A DNA stretch of 64,000 nucleotides from Cafeteria roenbergensis. Its lineage: Eukaryota; Sar; Bigyra; Bicosoecida; Cafeteriaceae. Below are positions 1 to 10,137 of the stretch, piece after piece (position 1 is the stretch's first letter; every line of letters begins with the position of its first letter). The position numbers and the translations under genes were made by a program. The DNA lies in NCBI GenBank assembly GCA_008330645.1, contig VLTN01000061.1:1-64000 (forward strand), given 5' to 3'. The notes beneath the pieces were generated by a model that was not told where the DNA came from, searched no databases, and saw nothing but the letters and a program-made list of their open reading frames with translations.

Positions 1-1195
1 CTTCCGAGCACCTCCTAAGTCTGGCCAGAGAGCCTGCTGCGGCCCGCTTGCAGCGCTGTTGCGAACCCACAACGCACCACTCGGCCGAGCTCGACTCAAG
101 CTCCCATATTTGCGCCCTCCAAGGATGCGATTCGAACCAGGCCGGGTATCAGCCCCACGAAAGAGGCAGGCCCAGCGTACACACAGCGCTGCGCCGCCCT
201 CCTTGGGCGCAATGTTCATCCATATTCGACGACCCTGCCCTCGACTCGGACGGCCGACGACCAAGTGCAGCTCGGCGGGCTGATGGGCGCGGCAACGGCA
301 GTCTGCCACTCGTGGCCACGCCAGCGCTTGCTGCCTCGCCGGCACTGCCGGCCACTGCGGGCACAATCCCGGCTGTGGGCGTGCGCAGCAAGCCCCACGC
401 GCCGGAGCCCGACTCGGCCGGGGCAGGGGCATCTGGCATTTTCGTCCCTGGCCGCGCTTGGCAGCGGCGCGCTGCCGCATGCCGGCCACAACGGCGAAGG
501 CGTGGGCGCCCGTCCGTGAACGGCATGGCGGCAGCTCCCCTTGTTCGGATCGACACTTTCCGCGACAGCTCGGGCCAAGTCGCCGGTCCGCAGCTCGGAG
601 CCAGAGGCGCCCGCGAAGCCATCCAGCGTTTGAAATGTTGCTCGGAGGCGCGTCGCGCCCCCAGGAGGTCGCAGCCGCGCGCGCGCATGCACGCTGCTGC
701 AGCCCCCGCTGGGTGACGTGCCCGGCACCGCCTCCGGCAGCAGCGCCCGCTGCCGTGACGGGAGCTCCGCCCGGCCGTGGGAACGGGCGGCAGCGGCGGC
801 AGAGGCAGCGGCAGCGCAGGCGGCGGGGGTGGCGGTGGCAGCGGCGGCGGAGGCCGAGGCCGAGGCCGTCGGCCCCGCCGGGCTCGCTGCGGCGCCTGCC
901 CCTGCGAGCAAGCAGCTGCCCCTGTGGCAAGGGCGGGAGGCGCGGCAGCGGGCGGCCCCGGCATTCCGCCGTCCAGCGGCCGGCCCAGACTGCCTCCTCT
1001 CTTGCCGCCGCTGCTGCTGCTGCTACTGCCTCTGCCGTCCCGTGTCCGGGTCCGCTCTGACGTGTCCTGCAACGAAAACCTCCGCCTCTGGGCCCGGGAG
1101 CGGGTTCTTCATGACCCGAGCTCAACGCCGCGCGAGGCCGAGGCAGCGCGCGCCGGGCGGCCGAGGAGGCGCGCAGAGCGGAGTTACGGCTGCGC
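1..1195. other. GC-rich stretch without a recognisable gene
   Basis: Several open frames cross this segment on both strands, but they are rich in Arg, Pro, Ala and Gly and look like products of base composition. Simple GC-rich tracts such as GGC/GCC runs around 780-870 are present. It could hold the 5' part of the ATAD5-like region that follows, because the N-termini of that family are long and disordered. I see no RNA gene. A GGTTCGAAT-like string on the minus strand near 125-137 lacks the pairing needed for a tRNA T-arm. Confidence 0.4.
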
Positions 1196-4100
1196 ATGCG
1201 CGGTAACGGCGGGGCCCGCGCGTCTGCAGGGCGGTCGGCAGCGGCTGTCTTCGCAGTGGCCAGACGCAAGCCAAGGGCTGCGTTGGCCGCCTTCGCCGAG
1301 TCGCTCGGCTCCGGCTCGCCGAGGGGCCGTCCCGGCGTGAGCCCCGTGGCGTTTGCGCCGAGATTCATGCGCGCGAAGGCAGTGCCTGGCGTCGGCGGGG
1401 CGGGGTCTGAATGCGCTGCGGCCGACGAGGCGGCCGCCGGCGGGTGGCCCGCGCAGCTGCCGCCCTGGACGCCACGCGCCTGCGTGTGGCCGCCCGGCGA
1501 GGTGGCGGCCGCGCTGTCGCCCTCCGCGTTCGTGGAGCCAGGTGCGGCCCGACGGACAGTCGTGGTCGGCCGCGGGGCCGCAGCAGCAGCGCCGGGCGGC
1601 ACCCGGCTGGGCTGGAGCGCGCTGCTCGCGTCTTGGGCCGGGATGTCCGGCCGCCCGTCGGGCCGACTCATGCTAGAGCGGCTGGCTGGCGCGACGTGCG
1701 CTGGCGCAGCTCGTGGAGCCCCCCTCGTCGCCGCGGACGATCCGTGGCACCGCGTCGCTCCGGTGAGCGCATCGCTCAGCGACTGCGCCCGCGCGCTGTG
1801 GCTCGATGGCCGCGTGGCGGATGCCCTGCCGGAGGCGGAGCGAGCTGCCTGCAGGGAGCGATCGGCCGGAGCGGCGTCTCTCATTGCCTGGCTGCAGCGC
1901 TGGAGGCAGCGGCTAGACGACGACACTGCGATCGGCGGCTCGGCCTCGGCTGCCGCAACAGCCTGCCCAGGCGGTCCGCGCGCCGCTCGACGGCGAGCGC
2001 AGCCCGGCGGCCTCTGAGGGTGGCGGGGCACCCCTGCTGCGCGTGGCGGCGCTGGATGAGGTGGTGCAGTCCCTGCCGCGAGGGGCGGCTCTGCCCCGCG
2101 CCAAGTCCGTCTCGTCGGACGAGTCGGGTGACCTTTTCGGGCGGTCTGCTCTGCCGCCGGAAGGATCCCCGCTGACGTCCTGCTTTGCGCTGCTTGGGGG
2201 CGACCAGGGGGACGCCGAGGCGGTGGTGAGGGGCGCGGCGGCGGCGTGCGGGTTCGCCCCTCTGGTCGTGGACGCTTCGCAGGCAAGGGGGCGGGCGCAG
2301 CTGCTGCGCCTGGCGGGGGAGGCGATGCGCTCCCGCAGGCTGGGGGGTGCGGCCGCTGGCGGTGGCGGAGGTGCCGCTGTCGCCGGCGGCTCGAAGGCCA
2401 GGGTGCGGCGCCTGTCCGCGGGACCGAGGGCGCCGCCTGCTCGGCCGCCAACGATGGGCGCGCGGGCCCGCTGGCAAGCGGCGCGGCAGAGCAGTCGGGC
2501 GGGGGGCTGCGGCGGAGCAAGGCGCGCTTGCGCCCGAGGGCCGGCCGCTGAGCAGGCGGAGGACGACGAGGCCCGCGCGGCGGACTGCCAGGAGGGCGAT
2601 TCGACCGCCATGGCAGGGGGCTGGGTGCGGGCGCCACCGTGCCGCGTCGGATGCCGAGGCCGATGGCAGGGGGCTGGCCACGGTGCTGGTGGTGTGGACG
2701 CGGACTGCGCATGGTCGCAGGACGCTGGGATGGAGGCTGGGCTGAGGCAGCTGGCGCAGTCGGCTCGCCGGCCAATGCTGCTGCTGGGTAGGGAGACACC
2801 TCGGGCCCTGATCGACGGCGTGGCGGGGGCGGTGGAGGATGGGGCGGCAACCGTCGCCGCCCCGTTCCCCCCCTGGGCCCGTGGGAGGCTGCGTGCGCGG
2901 CCGCGGCCGCAGCGCAGGCCAGGGGATGGGACCGCCTGCCAGCGCCGGGCGCCACTGCTGCCGCAGCGGCGGAGCGCTGGGGGCGCGCCGTGGCCGAGGC
3001 GGAGGGCAGCGCGGGCGCCCTCCTGTGTCAGACGGGCTGGGCGGCTGTGGGCGGGGCGCGCGGTGGACGGCGACGCCGACTATTCTCGTCAGGGACCTTG
3101 CAGCCGTCACGATGGCCCAACCGCGGGGCTTGACGCCGTGGGTCGGGCGATGGGGCGAGGCTGCGCCCGCTCGACCCGAGCCCGTGCTGCTCGTGTCAGA
3201 GGTGGTGCCGCCTGTGCTGCCGGCGGCCCTCGGAGGCGCGGCCGAGGACGGCGGCGGGCCCAGCGTCATCACGCTCACGGTGCGCGGACGGGGCATGCTC
3301 CAGCTGGCGCGCGGCGGCAAAGCGTGGGTTGGCGGAAAGCTGCGTCGACGGGCCGCGCCTGCGCGTCGTGTCGGACGAGGAGGCAGAGGTCGAACTGGCG
3401 GAGCTGCCCGGCGACGGCCGCGGCCGAGCACGGTGGATCGAGGTGCGCCTAGCGGCGGAGGGCGCCGACAGCGCGTGGTGCGAGTTCAGACATGGAGTGG
3501 CCGCGGGTGCTGTGTGCGCAGCAGGGCGCTGGCGGCGGCGAGGACGAGGGCTTGGTGTTCGACGACGGACCCGACGACGACCTGACCGAGGACGAGACGG
3601 ACGACGACTCTGCCGATGGGAGCGGCTCGGCTAGCGAGGGCAGCTCTGGAGCGACGCCGCACGAAGAATGGCAGCGGCGCTGATCGAGGGCCGGTCGCGG
3701 GGGGGGGCGGCGCCGCAGCTGCAGCAGCCTCACTTGGCAGTGCGGGGTTGCCCAAGGCCTCGGGGGCGCGCGCTGAATTCGAGCACCGGCGGGTGCTCCG
3801 CCGTGCGAGGTTCTCCGCCCGCTGTGGGGGCGAGGCAGTCCCGAAGCGGCTGCGGCCGGCTGACGACGGCTCATCGCCTGCCAAGAGGCTGCGCGCGGCT
3901 CGCACCGGCGGTCGCGCTGCGACGGTGCAGGGGCGCAGGCACGGGCGCGCAGGCAAGAGGGGACGAGCCGCAAGTTGACGGCTCTGCTCAGATCGGGAGC
4001 CCAGGCCGAGAGGAGGACGAGGAAGAGGCCGACGAGGACGAGGACGAGGCAGCGGCAGAGGCAGACGAGGACCAGGACCAGGACCCGGACGAGGACCCGG

Positions 4101-5168
4101 ACCAGGACGAGGAGCCGGTGGAGGCGGAAGGGGGAGGCACGGGCACAGGCAGAGACGGGCAAGGCTGCAGCGGCTTCTGGGCGCGTTGGCGGCGGCGGCG
4201 GCGGCTGTGTCTCGTGGGAGGAGGCGGTGGCGGCGCTGCATGCAGCGTCGGACGCAGACATGATTGCGACTGGCGGGCGGCGGCGAGGCCCCTCTGCCAC
4301 AGCATCCACAGGAGGGCTAGTGAGTCTGCGGCCTGCTCCGTGGGCAGAGAGCGGGCCGAGGGTTGCTCGGAAACTGTTGTGGCCAGGCTGCCGTCGGCCG
4401 GCCCGAGCAACGGAGCGGCCGCGGTGGCCAGCTGTCCCCGGGACGCCGCCCTGGCGGCTGGGCTGGCAGCAACGGTGGCAGGGTGGCCGGGGGCGAGCAG
4501 GGGACTGGGCCGCAACGCGGCGGACCGTGACGAGGCATCAGACTCGGGCGGACTGCTCGACCAATGGGCACCTGGGCGACGAGGCTGGCGACGGCAGCTG
4601 CGGCGGCGGCTGCGCGCGGCTGCTGACGACGGACCTTGCGGATCGAGTTGCGAGTGCGCTGGTTCGCTCGGCGGCAACGCGCCTCCGCGAGGCTGCGCTT
4701 GCGGCTGGTGCCGACCTCTGTGCAGAGGGCGGGACGTTGGCATGGTTCGAGGCCGCTGGCTGGGCGGACCGAACTCGCTGCCTGGGCGAGGACGCGAGGC
4801 GCTCGGCTGCGTCGCTTGCTGCGTGTCTGTGGCCGCTCCCGCGGGTAGGCGGCGCCGACTCAGCGGCCTGCGGGCTGGCCAGCTCAGGCGAGCGCGCCTT
4901 GCTCGCATGCGGCGGCTGGCGCCCTCGCGGAGGAGTGCTCCCGTGCTTGGGACAGGGCAAGGGTGGCGGCCTGCTTGTGCCTCCTGGCTGGCGAGCCGGC
5001 CGCGGCGTCCCCCCACGGCGCGGCCTGGCCTCCCCGCGCGGCTCAGCCAGGGCCCGGAGGTACCACCGCATCGCGCAGGCGAGGCACCCCTTGAGCCGCA
5101 GGCTGCCCGGCGTCGCTGTTGAAGGGCGGCGGTTTCTCGCGGCTGTGGCTCGATCCTTGCATGTGTAG
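1196..5168 (+). pseudogene. ATAD5/Elg1-like clamp-unloader ATPase, reading frame broken several times
   Basis: No single frame covers this region, but recognisable pieces appear in order in different frames. A WLQRWRQRL segment (about 1892-1918) resembles the part just before the ATPase of ATAD5/Elg1, the RFC-like subunit that unloads PCNA. At about 2185-2340 CFALLGGDQGDAEA is followed by an ATAD5-like DASQARGRAQLLRLAGEA helix. At about 2680-2720 TVLVV in one frame and VDADCAW in the next look like a split Walker B, then LRQLAQSARRPMLLL. Acidic tracts follow at about 3535-3615 and 4010-4115, and a helical, Ala-rich tail in another frame reaches a stop at 5166-5168. The Walker A position reads GDQGDAEA instead of GxxxxGKT, so ATP binding is doubtful. 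It is either a decaying gene or a poorly resolved stretch with homopolymer indels; later genes in the window are intact. The assignment rests on motif order and is moderate to weak. Confidence 0.4.
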
Positions 5169-5473
5169 CCCTGGGCGCGACGAAGCCCGAGCCTCTTTGC
5201 CCGTTCACGCAAGCTGCCCGCGCGACTGGTCCAAACGCGCGCGTCCGGGCGAGGCACCATTCCAAGGCAGCGTCAGGCTCTCTGCTTTCGCGCGAGGTTG
5301 CCAATCCCGCACTCAAGTTGCACTGGCAAGCTGACTCTGCCCAGCCGCTGCCTTGCGCCGCCGGAACTTCTCACTGCGAACGGAAGGGCAGCCGGGCCTG
5401 CCGCTGCCAGAAGCCTTGGCTCCCTAGTCCTGCTGCTGCTGCCTTCCACCCGGGTCGTGCCGCCTTGTCTTCA
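5169..5473. other. Intergenic, nothing recognised
   Basis: This short gap lies between the stop of the ATAD5-like region and the next coding-like start. It holds no repeat, RNA gene or motif that I can support. Confidence 0.4.
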
Positions 5474-6290
5474 ATGGCCGCCGCAGCAGCAGGCGCGTCT
5501 GCCGCAGCAGCGCCGTCCAGGTTTGAGTGCCCCCGAGGGCACCGGCTTCCGGAGTTCCTGGCTGGCTCAAGACGCCGCGGAAAGGACGTCGCAACGATCG
5601 CTCACCGGTGGGGCTCGGCGATTGAGACTCGCGGCTTGCCGGAAAGGGGGTTTTCGCTCATCGACGACTCCAACCCCATTCGCTTCCGCGTGCTGTGGGC
5701 TGCCTCGGCGCCCGAACTTCGCGAGGAATTCCTATCGATATGCCCCGCGGGCGTGTCCCTGGTCGTGAGCGTTCCCCTGGAGTCGCCGCTGCAGGCCCCG
5801 ACATTCGCCAGCCGAGCTGCCAGTGTCGCGCGGCCCTGTGCCAGCCTCGGTGCTCTGCCGCGCCATGGCCAAGCTGTGCGACCCGGGCCGCGTACACCGT
5901 GTGTGCGAATGCGCTGGAGGGCGGTGGCACCATGCGCGGCGTGGGGCCTGTGCGGGCAGCGCTCGCAAGCCTCGACCGGGGAAATGGGCGGCATCCTCGC
6001 CGCAATCGCGCGCAAGAGTGGCGCTGGGACAGGCCACGGTGCGGGAGCGACGCCCGGGTCGGCGCCGCACTCCGCCAGCCCTCCAGCGAGCGACGCCCCC
6101 TCTCCCGGCGCTGGCCGCCGGCGCCTCGGCTGGCGGGCCGACCAGCAGTGCCGACCAGGCGGTTATCGAAGCGCTCCTCGCCCAGACGCCGTTCTGGACG
6201 AGATGAGGCCGAAATGAGCGCGTCAAAGGTGGCGGGCAATCTGCAACGGACTGCGGGGGCTGGCTGCCCGCTGCGGCGACGTGATGACTG
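5474..6290 (+). pseudogene. Unrecognised coding-like region with broken frame
   Basis: An ATG at 5474 opens a frame (MAAAAAGAS start) whose middle part, GFSLIDDSNPIRFRVLWAAS (about 5650-5709), has the amino-acid mix of a real protein rather than a GC artefact. A GTGAGC donor after CTGGTC (about 5765) and an acceptor CTGCAG before 5795 would carry it into LPVSRGPVPASVLCRAMAKL. After that the plausible coding frame moves again near short G runs (AAYTVCANALEGGG, then EMGGILAAIARK, then DQAVIEALLAQTPFW). I do not recognise the family. Frame changes at G runs match the pattern in the neighbouring genes, so sequencing indels and true decay are both possible. The 3' end is uncertain and could lie further downstream, up to about 6.5 kb. 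Confidence 0.25.
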
Positions 6291-6714
6291 CGCTGGACGC
6301 GCTGTCATGTGGGCCCCCAGGATCTCCCGCGCGGCGTGCGCCGACGTTCATTTCGCCACTCTGGCCCGAATGCGCAAGGCTGGGGCTGCTCGCTTGTGCT
6401 GGGAGCACCGGGCGGCCGTTGCACGAGGGCTGCGCGAGGTGGAGATCAAGCTTAGGGCGGGGGAAGGGGAAAGGGGACTGCGTCAACAAAGCGGTTTCGA
6501 GCAGCGCCTTGCCAGCCGCAGGAGGTACATTTGGGACTCCGGCGACTCTTCGCCCTGGCCTTTGGCGCGCTCCGGGCATAGAGTAGGGTTGCAGCTTGCA
6601 AGCGATGCTTTGCCGTCCGTATTCAGCGTGCTGAGCGCGAGGAATCCTTGTCGGTCTGAGCCCTGCCGTTGCGAGCCAGCAGAGCCGGGCAAGAAGCGCA
6701 GGGAAGTGCGCAAG

Positions 6715-6785
6715 CTTGGGCGAGCGAGAGAGCGAGAGCAAGGGAGAGCGAGAGCGCGGGTGCAAGGGCGAGCGACAACGGGGGA
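6715..6785 (+). repeat. Purine-rich GAGCGA/GAGAGC tract
   Basis: An imperfect repeat of GAGCGAGAGAGC units lies just downstream of the EF-hand-like gene. It looks like simple-sequence DNA with no other role that I can see. Confidence 0.5.
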
Positions 6786-6923
6786 GTTTGAGGGAGCCGA
6801 GTGCCAGCCTCACGTGACGGATTGGGCTTGCCATCGGGGCGTCAGCGGGTCCCAACGGATGGGAGCACGCCATCTCCGCAGCGCGAACGAGATGCTCCTC
6901 CAAACACAACATACACACTGGCA

Positions 6924-9576
6924 TCAAGCCGACCAGCCTTCAGCAGTCGCCCCCTGCCCTCCGGAGAAGTCGCCCCCTGCCCCTCCGCGAGTTGTCGACG
7001 TGGGCCGCCGACCCCGACGTCGAAACACGGGTAACAACGGCCGCACAGCTGGGTCTCGCCGGTCGAGGCCTCGGCGGGACTTGGAACCAGAAGATTGCTC
7101 GAGCCGACGCTTGCTGGCGGTCGTTGCAAGGCCGCCAATGGTGTCAAGGCCCGAGGGCGTAATTGCGGGCGCCGCCCCGGGCGTTGCAAGTGCGGGCCGC
7201 TTCTTTGCCGACGGCTCACGGCCAGGAGTGCCCTTGAGCCGGCTCTGCGCTGCAGCAGCCTTGGCCGACTCCTCCACACGCTCCGCGGCTTCGATGTCCG
7301 CCACCAGCTTGGCTGTTTCTTCCTGGCGGCGCAGCTGCTCTTCCTCCAGCTGGGCCATTGTGCGCTCCACCTCGCGCTGCTTTGCCGCCACTGTTGCGTA
7401 GCCTTCGAGCGTGTAGGCAGGGGGCCTGCCCCGGCCGTTGCGACGCTGCAGCGACGCCCTTGGCCGAACCTCGAGCCGTCTGCGGCTCGGCATCGGTTCC
7501 AGTCACCGCGCTTGTGCCCTTGCGCTTTTCCGCGGCCTGGGGCTTTGGCCTGATGCGAATGATCTCGGCGTCGAACACGCCGTCCAGGGATTTGTTTTGG
7601 TTGAGGCCGATTCCCGAGAAGAAGCCGCCGCCTCTTGCAATCGCGAAGCCCGCTCGCTTGTCCTCCAGCGTGGCCTTGCGCCGCATGTGTCTCCATCGGC
7701 CGCGCACGCCGTCCTGCACGCCTGGCAGCGAGAACTGGGCAGACGCTGTCCCCGCCGACGTGTGCAACACGTACTGGGGCAGGTTTGGCTTGCGGGCACG
7801 GCGGTAGTATCCCTTGACGCGCGACGCCTTGGTGAGAGCGACCGCGAAGGCCGGGTCCAGCCCCATCGCCATGCCCAGCGCGGCGTTGGGGTTGGTCGGC
7901 CAGGACGCGCCTGCCCCGCCTCCCCTCCTGCCCTCCGGCGCCCCCCCCGCCGAGCACCCGGATCATTTGCGGGAAGACGTACGGCGTCGCCGCGGCGGGC
8001 ACCGGCTGCGCCATATTCGCCATCTGCCGCGCATCGGCTGTCTGCCGCTTCCGTCCCGAGGTGAAGTAGTCAGACACTGTGGCGCGCTTGATGAGCTCCC
8101 TGGCCTCCGTTGCGCTGGGCTGGCCGCTGGGCCCGGCGCCGTCGCCTCCGTCGTCCTCCTCACCGTCGCCCTTGCCGGACCGCGCGGTGGAGCTGCCCCC
8201 CCTGCCGCTGGGCCGGGCCGTGGAGCCCCCGCCTCGGGCCGTCGCTGCCCCCCCGGCCACGCTCGACCGGCGCGCCCCCCGCGTGTCGCGCTTGCCGACC
8301 CCCACCCCCTTGGGCGCCGCAGCGCCACCCATGTGGTCCTCCGCCCTCTGGGCGATTCGAGCCATGCCCGAGGGAACCCGGCCCTTGCCCCCCGCGCCGT
8401 CCACCCCTGCGCCTGGGAGGGTGCGCGTGGCGGCAGGCAGCGAGTCCGGGTGCGCCTTTGTGCCGGGGTTGAGCTGTTTGACCAGGTCGCGCCAGCTCTG
8501 CGCGTTGCTGAACATGCGCCGCCGCTCCGTGGCCATGCGCCAAAAGTACTGCGCCAAGGGGGAGAGCGCGGGAGAGCTCGGGCTGGCGGCGAGCGATGTC
8601 GCGCAGAGGGCGCGGGGCCGGACATTCTTGCCTGCCGCAGCGCCCGAAGGCTCGGAGCGGCTGCGCTGCGACGAGGGCCGCTCTCACCTTGCCCCCAATC
8701 TTCACCTGGAGGTTGCGCTGCAGCCAGAATGCCGGCTGGAGCATTGAGCTGTCCTTGTCGGCGAGGAAGAAGAACTGCCTTGGCAGCAGCTTGGAGCTCG
8801 GCGCGCGGGCAGTTGCCTCGTCGATGTACCGCCGGCTGCGGGCCGACAAGGTCGAGCCGAGGACCTCCTCGATGAGGCCGCGGAGCGCCGAGAGCTCGAT
8901 CTGGTCGCCGGAGTTCTCGGCCACAAGCACGTCGTACACGAATGCGATGAGCGCCGGGCGCTCCAGCGTGCAAAGGTTCCAGTAGCACACCACAAAGTCC
9001 TTGAACGAGACCTGGGAAATACCGCGCACGTCGGTAATTTCGAAGCTGCGCTGGGACATGGCCGTGGGTGGCACGTTGAGGCGCCGGAGCAGGTCCAGAA
9101 CGCGGGCGACCTTGTCCTTCGGGTTGAGCAGCAGCTTCGAGAAGCCCGTCCAGAGGACCCGCAAGTCCGCGTCGTTCAAGTACATGAGGTCGGCCGCCCG
9201 CTGCGAGGAGTGCGAAACCGTACCAGTCACACGCGTGGTCGGGCGCGCGCCTGTCAGACTGGGGGAGCCGCAGGGGCGTGGGGGGGCGAGGGGCAGAGGC
9301 ATCGGGCGCCTGCAACAGCGGACCGGGCGGCGCGCGCGCGGGGCCGCACCTGGAACTCCGTGGACTCGTAGTAGCGAGCAGGCACCGGCTGCGATGTGGA
9401 GGAGGGAGGACACGGGGCGGGGCGAAGGGGCGCGTGGGGCGCGTGGAAGCGACCTGGAGCGTCTGTGCGTTGCCCAGTGCCCGCACGAGCACGAGGCCGA
9501 AGGCGCGGGCGAGGAGTGGGGGGGAGTGGCGACTGCGGGCGCGGCTCACCTGTGTTGCCGAGCAGCAACTGCCCAT
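6924..9576 (-). CDS. N-acylated EF-hand-like protein, five or six exons, frame slip at G8
   Basis: Exons by splice phase: 9550-9576 (MGSCCSATQ), 9350-9388, 8688-9200, then from 8548 downward. MGSCCS fits N-myristoylation (Gly2, Ser6) with palmitoylatable Cys4-Cys5, so membrane attachment is likely. The 171-codon exon folds like a calcineurin-B-type EF-hand pair (SQVSFKDFVV, then AENSGDQIELSALRGLIEE), but loop ligands are few and Ca2+ binding is doubtful. The next exon begins YFWRMATERRRM and becomes low complexity. At a C8 run on the plus strand (7941-7948) the frame must slip by one base to reach NPNAALGMAMGLDP and GFFSGIGLNQNK. A 61-base intron (7446-7506) or a second slip at 7429-7432 leads to a coiled-coil tail (VAAKQREVERTMAQLEEEQL) and a stop at 6924. 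The first four exons join in phase, so that part is well supported. The specific function is unknown. Confidence 0.6.
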
Positions 9577-10137
9577 GCTGCCCACGCCAGGCCAGGGGTC
9601 GACTGGCCCGGAGCGGGGGAGGCAGGTGCCGAAGCACTTGCGCGACTGCCAGCGTACTTGCCGGGCAACCTGACTCATGGAGAGCGACTTTCCAACTCTG
9701 CCGCGAATAGCCGAGAAGCCCGAATTCGTTCTTGGTCTGGACAGGGCGTGCAGTCACACCCCCGCCGGCGCCCTTGCGCCGTGCGCGTGAGTGCGACCCG
9801 TTGCAGTGCGTGCATGTGCGCGCGCGCGCCGCAGCGCCAGCCCCTCGCTTCGCGCTTGCCGCGGTGCAACGCAGCTGCAAGCGAGCGGCCCGGCATCGCG
9901 TGCAGAGTTTGCAATCGTCTCAAATAGCCCGCCGGCAGTGCACAGAGTGGCGGTTGCAGTGCGCCAACTCTTGCCCACCAGCACCAGCCCGCCACTCGCC
10001 ACGCGGCTGCCAGCGCTTGTGAGCTGCCCCCGTCGGTCCGGGCGAGCGAAGGGCGCAAGCCGCTCAACCGCGAGCCGCCGTGCGGCTCCCACGGCGCTGT
10101 TTTGGTTGTTTCCGCTGCGCCCGTCACCGCAGGCAGC
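9577..10137. promoter_or_regulatory. Divergent intergenic region, EF-hand-like gene / HSF
   Basis: This is 561 bases between two divergent starts and so presumably holds both promoters and 5' UTRs. I see no TATA box or heat shock element array that I would defend. It has CGCGCG-rich stretches around 9820-9840. Confidence 0.35.

Noticed and set aside
118-137. tRNA-like T-arm string (GGTTCGAAT on minus strand)
   Set aside because: The five-base stems do not pair, and there is no anticodon or D-arm at the right spacing.
149-1072. Minus-strand frame of 307 codons with Pro and Ser runs
   Set aside because: Composition only; it has no motif, splice support or folded-looking segment.
1881-3431. 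Minus-strand frame of 516 codons opposite the ATAD5-like region
   Set aside because: It is Arg/Pro/Ser-rich and featureless. The plus strand has recognisable ATPase-like motifs in order.
7925-7980. A short intron (GTGCTCGG...GGGGCAG) to explain the frame change in the EF-hand-like gene
   Set aside because: Removing 30 or 47 bases at the possible sites does not lead into the required NPNAALG frame. A one-base slip in the G8 run does.
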